In this document: positions 1-4,721 of the stretch, in pieces
Layout of the letters: each line of letters opens with the position of its first letter
Numbering within the stretch: position 1 is the first letter of the stretch
Source: Pseudomonadota bacterium
GTDB taxonomy: Bacteria > Pseudomonadota > Gammaproteobacteria > Burkholderiales > Burkholderiaceae_D
Assembly: GCA_023416415.1 (NCBI GenBank)
Contig: JAEZHR010000228.1
Location: forward strand, 1-6,739
Direction: 5' to 3'
DNA: 6,739 bases
Translations under genes and position numbers: made by a program
The notes under the pieces: model-generated
Databases searched by the model: none
The model's input: the letters and a program-made list of their open reading frames with translations, nothing else
Told to the model about the DNA's origin: nothing

Positions 1-762
1 GCCGATGTGATTGAACAACCAGAAGGCAGGCCAGGTACCCTTGCCCTTCGGCAGCTTGGCATCGATCTCGAAGTAACCGTAGGTCTGGTAATACTTGCCA
101 TCGGTATCGATGGTGCGGTTGAAGAAGTTGCCACTGGCGTCACGCTGCGGCCAGATCTTCAGCTTGCCATCTTCCACCGCATAATTGATGGTCGGATTGC
201 TCTGCTCGTACCAGATGGTGTCGTTCCAGACACTCCGGTTGAAGCCGTTGTTGAATTCATCAGAGAACGTCAACTGATACTGGCTGGCGTCCTGCCCGTA
301 GGGGGCCACTGCCGCAGAGTCCGGTGCCGGGGAAGCGGCCGGCGGCGATGCGGGGGCCGGCGTCGGCGCAGTCGTCCCGGCGACCTGGCAGACCTTGCCT
401 GCGCCCGGCAGCGGATCGCCGAAGACTGCGTTGTTGCAGGCGATCGAGCCGGTTGCCGTGCGCGTGGCCCAGGTGCCATTCAAGCCATAGCGCACCTCGC
501 GCGTACCCTCGAAGTTGCATGTGCCGTATTCGGTTGCGCACTGGCTCCAGGTGCTTTCCGTTTCAGAAGCGGGTGTGGGGGCCGGCGCGGGCGTGCTTGA
601 ATTGTCGGGCTGGGGCTGATGCGCTTCGACGCTGGGCAGCAGCTCGGATGCGGCCGGCGTGCCGCCGGAGCCACCACCTCCGCCACACGCGGCAAGCAGA
701 ACTGCGACACAGGCGCAGGTTGCTGCTGCCACGGAAAAGCGATAAACGGATGTTTGATGCAA
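1..762 (-). CDS. GH16 family glycoside hydrolase lipoprotein with an extra cysteine-rich N-terminal module (C-terminus off the window)
   Basis: Likely a surface-anchored endo-beta-glycanase of the GH16 clan; the substrate is not readable here. 254 residues are visible and the reading frame is open to the left edge. Start: TTG at 762-760, seven bases after AGAGG; an in-frame stop lies upstream and no ATG occurs in between. Residues 1-26 are a lipoprotein signal with lipobox L23-A-A-C26, followed by glycines, so outer-membrane anchoring is likely. Residues about 35-70 are a Pro/Ala/Ser linker. Residues 72-127 form a compact module with C75, C82, C109 and C125 and the motifs VRYG and VFGDP. A second Pro/Ala linker spans about 129-150. 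The GH16 domain begins at PYGQ (154-157) and matches the two downstream paralogues at roughly three quarters of positions by eye, including IWPQRDASG and GKGTWPAFWLFNHIG. The window ends just before the expected ExDxxE catalytic motif, so activity cannot be judged. Family assignment is secure by paralogy. Confidence 0.9.
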   Translation of the reverse strand, partial: MHQTSVYRFSVAAATCACVAVLLAACGGGGGSGGTPAASELLPSVEAHQPQPDNSSTPAPAPTPASETESTWSQCATEYGTCNFEGTREVRYGLNGTWATRTATGSIACNNAVFGDPLPGAGKVCQVAGTTAPTPAPASPPAASPAPDSAAVAPYGQDASQYQLTFSDEFNNGFNRSVWNDTIWYEQSNPTINYAVEDGKLKIWPQRDASGNFFNRTIDTDGKYYQTYGYFEIDAKLPKGKGTWPAFWLFNHIG

Positions 763-769
763 GATGAGA

Positions 770-774
770 CCTCT
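770..774 (-). promoter_or_regulatory. Ribosome binding site fixing a TTG start
   Basis: On the minus strand AGAGG stands seven bases before TTG (762-760). This supports the non-ATG start of the leftmost GH16 gene. The leader between this gene and the preceding terminator (about 763-958) shows no promoter that I would defend. Confidence 0.65.
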
Positions 775-958
775 TTGAAGACAGTAACCCACGCATTCCG
801 CGTGGCAAGAGTTTCTTCAGAGCAGGTCAAGCGCACTTGGTTCCAGGCAACACAGGAAGAATAACGGCAGAAACAACAGTCTTTTCCGATGGAACCAATG
901 CACCTTAGCAAGGTCGGATGCAGGAGCGGCAATATGGTCATGTCGGCAAGCGAGGACG

Positions 959-985
959 AAAAAAAGGCCGGCATCGCTGCCGGCC
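959..985 (-). terminator. Intrinsic terminator after the middle GH16 gene
   Basis: Read on the minus strand: a perfect 8-bp stem GGCCGGCA / TGCCGGCC (arms at 978-985 and 966-973) with the tetraloop GCGA, followed at once by seven T (965-959). It lies 77 bases after the TAA stop of the GH16 gene at 1063-1977. It separates that gene from the next GH16 gene, implying that the leftmost copy has its own promoter somewhere in 763-958. Confidence 0.9.
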
Positions 986-1062
986 CAAGGGCATTCGGTG
1001 ATCGATCGGAGCGTCGCTTTACCGAAATGCCGTTTATTTTTTTGCTGTATCAGTCGCCCGTG

Positions 1063-1977
1063 TTACCGGAACTGCCACGCACGGACATAGTTGATTTCAA
1101 ACGCGTTCGACTTGCCTTGCGGGGTGCTGTCATCCGGCGTGCCGCTGGCGCTGCCGTACCACAGGTCAAGCATCAGGTACATCGGGTCACTCATCGTCAC
1201 GTTCACCGTCAGCACTTCCTGTCCGTCAAAGTAGAACGTCTGCCTGTTCGGTTCCCACTTCACCCCATACTTGTGGAAGCCCGCCGAGAGGTCGGGGGTC
1301 GCATACTGGATCGTCCCTACCAGCTGGCCTTCGACGTCGCCTTTCCAGACTGTCGGCGCATAGGCAGTAGGACGCGCAATGCCTTCGTGATCCCTCACTC
1401 CCCAGGGAGCCTCACCGCCGGCATAGGCTTCCATTACGTCGATCTCGGGGCGACGGTCGTCGATGTGATTGAACAGCCAGAACGCAGGCCAGGTGCCCTT
1501 TCCCTTCGGCAGGCGGGCTTCGACTTCGAAATAGCCGTAGGTCTGGTAATACTTTCCGTCGGTGTCGATCGTGCGGTTGAAGAACTGGCCATTGGCATCG
1601 CGCTGCGGCCAGATCTTGAGCACGCCGTCCTCGACCTCATAGTTTTTCGTCTCATTCGGCTGCTCGTACCATATATGGTCATTCCAGAGCGCGTTGTCGA
1701 ACGTATTGAATTCTTCGGCAAACGTGATCGTGTAATCCGCGGCATTCTGACCATAGGGTACGGCGTCCGAGTTCAAGCCGGCCGGCGCGCTTTCGCCCGA
1801 GCTCACTTCAACGAAATCCACCTGTTCTTCTGCGAGCGTCGAGCCGCTCGAATTCAGCAGAATCGAGTTGTTGCTCGCCTTCATGGCAGAACCGTTGCCC
1901 CCACAAGCCAGCAGAAGGCCGCAAGCTGCTGCGCAAACAGCAGTCTTGACAAAACGAGATGCGGTCAGGATATGCAA
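1063..1977 (-). CDS. GH16 family glycoside hydrolase, lipoprotein (complete, 304 aa)
   Basis: Predicted secreted endo-beta-glycanase that cleaves a beta-linked polysaccharide by a retaining mechanism. Start: TTG at 1977-1975 after GAGG with a 6-base spacer. Residues 1-25 are a lipoprotein signal (lipobox L22-L-A-C25), then a Gly/Ser/Asn-rich and later acidic linker to about 72. The GH16 domain runs from PYGQ (74-77) to the end. The catalytic motif EIDVME gives E178 as nucleophile, D180 as helper and E183 as acid/base; the ExDxxE form is the beta-bulge type seen in laminarinase-like GH16 enzymes rather than the ExDxE lichenase/ExoK form. Other conserved blocks are GTWPAFWLFNH, HKYGVKWEP, TFYFDG and the C-terminal FEINYVRAWQFR. 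It lacks the cysteine module of its left neighbour. It has a 213-nt leader after the upstream terminator and its own terminator, so it is probably monocistronic. The substrate could be the locus's own exopolysaccharide or an external glucan. Confidence 0.95.
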   Translation of the reverse strand: MHILTASRFVKTAVCAAACGLLLACGGNGSAMKASNNSILLNSSGSTLAEEQVDFVEVSSGESAPAGLNSDAVPYGQNAADYTITFAEEFNTFDNALWNDHIWYEQPNETKNYEVEDGVLKIWPQRDANGQFFNRTIDTDGKYYQTYGYFEVEARLPKGKGTWPAFWLFNHIDDRRPEIDVMEAYAGGEAPWGVRDHEGIARPTAYAPTVWKGDVEGQLVGTIQYATPDLSAGFHKYGVKWEPNRQTFYFDGQEVLTVNVTMSDPMYLMLDLWYGSASGTPDDSTPQGKSNAFEINYVRAWQFR

Positions 1978-1983
1978 ATAAAG

Positions 1984-1988
1984 CCTCA
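1984..1988 (-). promoter_or_regulatory. Ribosome binding site fixing a TTG start
   Basis: On the minus strand TGAGG stands six bases before TTG at 1977-1975. The TTG-CAT start context matches that of the leftmost GH16 paralogue, suggesting that the weak start codon was inherited from a common ancestor. Confidence 0.65.
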
Positions 1989-2071
1989 GTCGGTTTCAGA
2001 TGAACGGTGGCCGGCGATGCGGCCCGGCAATGCAGGCTGAGAGCTTGCGGCACGGAAAATGGTTCCTGTCG

Positions 2072-2182
2072 TCATCGTGAAATGCCGGCTTTTTTCGCGC
2101 CTTTTACAGCCTTTGCACCGATCAATGCAGAGATGCCAATGCCATTGGCTTTCATCGCGACAAGGCGCGCGTTGTACTGCAT
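2072..2182 (-). CDS. Possible small cationic peptide (36 aa), unconfirmed
   Basis: An open frame from ATG at 2182 to TGA at 2072-2074 sits in the leader between the upstream terminator and the middle GH16 gene. A second in-frame ATG lies at 2155-2153. The C-terminal part, with GIGISALIGAKAVKGAKKAG, is glycine- and lysine-rich and could form an amphipathic helix. Neither ATG has a convincing ribosome binding site, I know no family for it, and a frame this short is common by chance. It could be a real peptide, a leader peptide, or noise. I favour noise but record it because its composition is peptide-like. Confidence 0.17.
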   Translation of the reverse strand: MQYNARLVAMKANGIGISALIGAKAVKGAKKAGISR

Positions 2183-2190
2183 GACGCACT

Positions 2191-2227
2191 GAAAAGAAAA
2201 GGGGCCATCCCTGCGGACAGCCCCTTT
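2191..2227 (-). terminator. Intrinsic terminator after the GH16 remnant
   Basis: On the minus strand, AAAGGGGC (2227-2220) pairs with GCCCCTTT (2205-2198). The intervening TG/TG and TCC/GGA segments can continue the helix through wobble and Watson-Crick pairs to a GCAG loop. The tract TTTTCTTTT follows (about 2200-2192). It lies 35 bases after the stop codon of the decayed GH16 fragment. With no hairpin-plus-T-tract visible directly after the GH16 gene ending at 2641, it probably now ends the galE-GH16 transcript. Confidence 0.85.
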
Positions 2228-2262
2228 CCATGTTTCAAATGTGCAGGCTTGAGGTCAATCGC

Positions 2263-2358
2263 TCACTTGTGTCGCCACTTGCGCACGAAGTTGATTTCGA
2301 ATGAATGCGGCTTGTCTGCAAAGTGCTGCTGAGCGAAATGCCGCTGGCGCTGCCGCAC
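2263..2358 (-). pseudogene. Degenerate C-terminal remnant of a further GH16 gene
   Basis: Reading leftwards, the end of this stretch encodes SFEINFVRKWRHK then TGA (2263-2265), clearly homologous to the FEINYVRAWQFR ending of the two flanking GH16 proteins. Just upstream another frame encodes GSASG, matching the GSASG/GSSSG block of the intact copies, including the 15-base identity GCCGCTGGCGCTGCC (plus strand, 2340-2354). A one-base deletion relative to the middle copy, in the part equivalent to the TPQGK region, shifts the frame between the two blocks. A TGA precedes GSASG in its frame. Homology fades beyond about 2358 and no catalytic region remains. The terminator 35 bases downstream supports this having been the 3' end of a real gene. 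Boundaries are approximate. Confidence 0.8.
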
Positions 2359-2640
2359 GCTCATGGCTTCCCCTCACTGAGGATTTCATGTTCTTTCGGA
2401 CAGCCAGACATGGACCGGGAAGAGGCGGATTGGAAAAGCCATGACGTCTTCTCTCCAGATCACGATTCAGTTTCTGGCCTGGATTTTCAAGATGTAAATT
2501 TGAAATTGAAAGCCCGCATGCATGAACGACACAAATGTCGACATGCATGTGACCATGCATCCAAATCAAGAGATGAAGTGAAGGGTGTATTGCGGAAGGC
2601 GAAGCTGAATCCGGTCTTCGAAACGCCAGCTGCTGCCGTC
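2359..2640. other. Non-coding stretch between the GH16 gene and the GH16 remnant
   Basis: 282 bases with no frame that resembles a protein on either strand. The part from about 2440 to 2600 is visibly more AT-rich than the neighbouring genes. No hairpin with a T tract follows the GH16 stop at 2641. It may be the unrecognisable rest of the decayed GH16 gene or later inserted DNA. The only pattern I see is the ATGCAT cluster listed separately. Confidence 0.6.
2517..2560. repeat. Cluster of three ATGCAT palindromes
   Basis: ATGCAT occurs at 2518-2523, 2543-2548 and 2555-2560. The first two sit inside CATGCATG, and the second inside the 10-base palindrome ACATGCATGT. The spacing of 25 and 12 bases is close to whole and half multiples of a helix turn, but that is only suggestive. 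It could be a protein-binding cluster or chance in an AT-richer segment. Confidence 0.35.
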
Positions 2641-3606
2641 CTACTGCGGGTGCGCGCCGTGCTCGCCCGGCAACGAATGCGGCTTCGCTCGGGGCGGGTC
2701 GCGAAACTGCCACGCGCGTACGTAGTTGATCTCGAAGGAGTTGGATTTTCCCTGCGGCGTGCTGTCGTCCGGCTCTCCGCTTGAACTGCCGAACCAGAGA
2801 TCGAGCACCAGGTATTTCGGATCGCGCATCCGCGCATGAATTTCATGCACCTTCTTGCCGTCGAAGTAGAAGGTCTGGCGATCGGGTTCCCACTTCACCG
2901 CGTACTTGTGAAAGCGTTCCGACAGATCACGCTTGGCATCGTACTGCAGCCCGCCGGCCTTCACGTGCTCGTCCAGCCAGACCGTGACGCCGTAGGCGGT
3001 GGGGCGTGCCACCCCCTTCTTGTCGGTGTATCCCCACGGTTCGACGCCACCCGGATAGGCTTCCATCACGTCGATCTCGGGCCGCCGGTCGCCGATGTGA
3101 TTGAACAGCCAGAACGCAGGCCAGGTGCCCTTGCCGCGCGGCAGCCTGGCCTCCATCTCGAAATAACCATAGGTCTGGTAGAAACGACCGTCGGTGTCGA
3201 GCGTGCGGTTGAAGAACTTGCCGCTGGCATCGCGCTGGGGCCAGATCTTCAGCTTGCCATCCTCCACTGCGTAATTGATCGTCGGGTTCGGCTTCTCGTA
3301 CCACATGTGGTCATTCCAGAGGCCGCGGTCAAGCCGGTCGAATTCCTCGGCGAAGGTCAGCACCCAGTCATGCGGGTTCTGCCCGTAGGGCAGCTTCTCG
3401 GCATGGACACGCTCGGTATGGCGCGCCTTGCCCTTCGGCGCCGAGGGTGCCGCGGGCTCGATGGGCACTGCGGACCCCTTGTGCGCCACGCTGGCCTCAT
3501 GCCGGGGCCGCTCTTCTTCGCATGCCACGACGCCCGCAGCCGATCCCGCAACCAGCAGAATCAGCACTGCGAACACGCGCCCCTTGACGGCCTTAGCGAT
3601 AGCCAT
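2641..3606 (-). CDS. GH16 family glycoside hydrolase, lipoprotein (complete, 321 aa)
   Basis: Predicted surface-anchored retaining endo-beta-glycanase. From the ATG at 3606, residues 1-29 are a lipoprotein signal: basic MAIAKAVKGR, a hydrophobic core, then lipobox V26-V-A-C29. Residues 30-71 are a charged, proline-rich linker with many His, Lys and Arg, unlike the linkers of the other two copies. The GH16 domain starts at PYGQ (73-76). The motif EIDVME places E177, D179 and E182 in the catalytic ExDxxE pattern. The domain ends at FEINYVRAWQFR (291-302), followed by a 19-residue Pro/His-rich tail absent from the middle copy. The start overlaps the galE stop by 14 bases; another ATG at 3618 would lengthen the overlap to 26. 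Neither has a clear ribosome binding site, so translational coupling to galE is likely. Starts further upstream would lie deep in galE and lose the signal peptide. It is the one GH16 copy physically tied to the biosynthetic genes, which points to a role in processing the polymer. Confidence 0.94.
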   Translation of the reverse strand: MAIAKAVKGRVFAVLILLVAGSAAGVVACEEERPRHEASVAHKGSAVPIEPAAPSAPKGKARHTERVHAEKLPYGQNPHDWVLTFAEEFDRLDRGLWNDHMWYEKPNPTINYAVEDGKLKIWPQRDASGKFFNRTLDTDGRFYQTYGYFEMEARLPRGKGTWPAFWLFNHIGDRRPEIDVMEAYPGGVEPWGYTDKKGVARPTAYGVTVWLDEHVKAGGLQYDAKRDLSERFHKYAVKWEPDRQTFYFDGKKVHEIHARMRDPKYLVLDLWFGSSSGEPDDSTPQGKSNSFEINYVRAWQFRDPPRAKPHSLPGEHGAHPQ

Positions 3607-4615
3607 CCGGATTCGCATGCTGCCAGCGCCAGTGATCGGCGCACATCTGCTCCAGGCCCAGTCTTGCCTGCCAGTCGAGCAGTTCCCTGGCCCGCGTCGG
3701 GTTCGCATAGCAAACCGCGATGTCGCCCGGCCGGCGCGTGGTGATTTCGTAAGGGATGGCGCGACCGCTTGCTTCTTCAAAGGCGCGCACCATTTCCAGC
3801 ACGCTGTAGCCGCGCCCCGTGCCGAGATTGACGGTGAAACCATCGGCATTGCGTATCAGCGCATTCAGTGCCGCGACGTGTCCGCGGGCGAGATCGACCA
3901 CATGAATGTAATCCCGCACGCCGGTACCGTCCGGTGTCGGATAGTCGTTTCCGAACACGGAAAGACGTTCGCGTCTTCCCACCGCCACCTGCGCGATGAA
4001 GGGCATCAGATTGTTCGGCACGCCGCGCGGATTCTCGCCGATCATGCCGCTGGGATGTGCACCAACCGGATTGAAGTAGCGGAGCACGCCGATCGCCCAC
4101 GCCGGGTCCGAGCGCGACAAGTCTTCCAGCACCTGCTCGACCATCAGCTTGGAACGGCCGTACGGATTGGTGACGGACAGGCGCGCGCTTTCCTCCACCG
4201 GCACCGATGCCGGGTCGCCGTAAACCGTGGCCGAGGAGCTGAACAGAAAGCGTTTCACACCGGCAGTACCGAGCGCCTGCAGCAGCGTGACGCTTCCGGC
4301 GACGTTGTTCTCGAAGTAGTCCAGCGGCAGCGCAACCGATTCTCCGACGGCCTTCAGCCCGGCGAAGTGGATGCAGGCGTCGATGCGATGCTCGCGCAGA
4401 ACCTGATCCACGGCCATGCGCTCGCGCACGTCCGCAAGGTGAAAGGAGATGCTCTTTCCGGTGATTCGCTCCACGCGATGCAAGGCTTCGGGCGAGCTGT
4501 TGCACAGATTATCAAGAGCAACCACCGCATATCCCGCTTCCAGCAGTTCCACGCAGGTGTGCGATCCGATATAGCCCGCTGCGCCTGTGACCAGCACGGT
4601 ATTCCGAGTTGACAT
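3593..4615 (-). CDS. galE: UDP-glucose 4-epimerase
   Basis: Cytoplasmic NAD-dependent epimerase that interconverts UDP-glucose and UDP-galactose, supplying galactosyl donors for polysaccharide synthesis. 340 residues, close to the 338 of E. coli GalE. An extended-SDR Rossmann fold is evident: NAD motif TGAAGYIG (10-17) and D35 in ALDN. The catalytic set is S128 in FSSSATVYG with Y152 and K156 in NPYGRSK (YxxxK). GalE-typical blocks follow: LRYFNPVGAHPSG (178-190), NNLMPF and GTGVRDYIHVVDLA. Start: ATG at 4615 with AGGAG at 4624-4628, eight bases upstream. Longer in-frame starts would run into the GMC gene's end and are rejected. It lies 106 nt after the GMC gene and overlaps the following GH16 start, consistent with one operon. 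Specificity for N-acetylated sugars (as in Gne/WbpP relatives) cannot be excluded from sequence alone. Confidence 0.95.
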   Translation of the reverse strand: MSTRNTVLVTGAAGYIGSHTCVELLEAGYAVVALDNLCNSSPEALHRVERITGKSISFHLADVRERMAVDQVLREHRIDACIHFAGLKAVGESVALPLDYFENNVAGSVTLLQALGTAGVKRFLFSSSATVYGDPASVPVEESARLSVTNPYGRSKLMVEQVLEDLSRSDPAWAIGVLRYFNPVGAHPSGMIGENPRGVPNNLMPFIAQVAVGRRERLSVFGNDYPTPDGTGVRDYIHVVDLARGHVAALNALIRNADGFTVNLGTGRGYSVLEMVRAFEEASGRAIPYEITTRRPGDIAVCYANPTRARELLDWQARLGLEQMCADHWRWQHANPDGYR

Positions 4616-4623
4616 GATGTCGG

Positions 4624-4628
4624 CTCCT
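4624..4628 (-). promoter_or_regulatory. galE ribosome binding site
   Basis: AGGAG on the minus strand, eight bases before ATG at 4615. It settles the galE start against longer in-frame alternatives reaching into the GMC gene. Confidence 0.75.
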
Positions 4629-4721
4629 GTATGCCTGGAACGAGCGCCGCCATTGCGGTCGCCCCAGGGGCACCGCAAGTGCGCTACGCGATTGAATCGG
4701 TATGGCTGTGGCCGCTTCGGT

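Noticed and set aside
763..958. Sigma-70 or sigma-54 promoter upstream of the leftmost GH16 gene.
   Set aside because: A TTGACC hexamer exists on the minus strand, but no acceptable -10 lies at the right spacing, and no GG/GC pair with sigma-54 spacing was found.
889..2040. Long open frame on the plus strand across the middle GH16 gene.
   Set aside because: It is antisense to a GH16 gene with a full catalytic motif, a signal peptide and a ribosome binding site. GC-rich codon use opens the opposite strand, and the translation resembles no family.
2836..3744. 302-residue plus-strand frame opposite the GH16 gene at 2641-3606.
   Set aside because: It is an antisense shadow. Similar antisense frames occur opposite the other GH16 copies because the copies are paralogues, which could mislead a conservation test.
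3607..3849. Longer start for the GH16 gene, at 3849.
   Set aside because: The added residues lie inside galE in another frame and would bury the lipoprotein signal that begins at 3606 or 3618.
4616..4721. Hairpin in the GMC-galE gap around the GCCCCTGGGGC sequence as a terminator.
   Set aside because: A one-base loop is not viable, the wider pairing is imperfect, and no T tract follows. The genes are better read as one operon.
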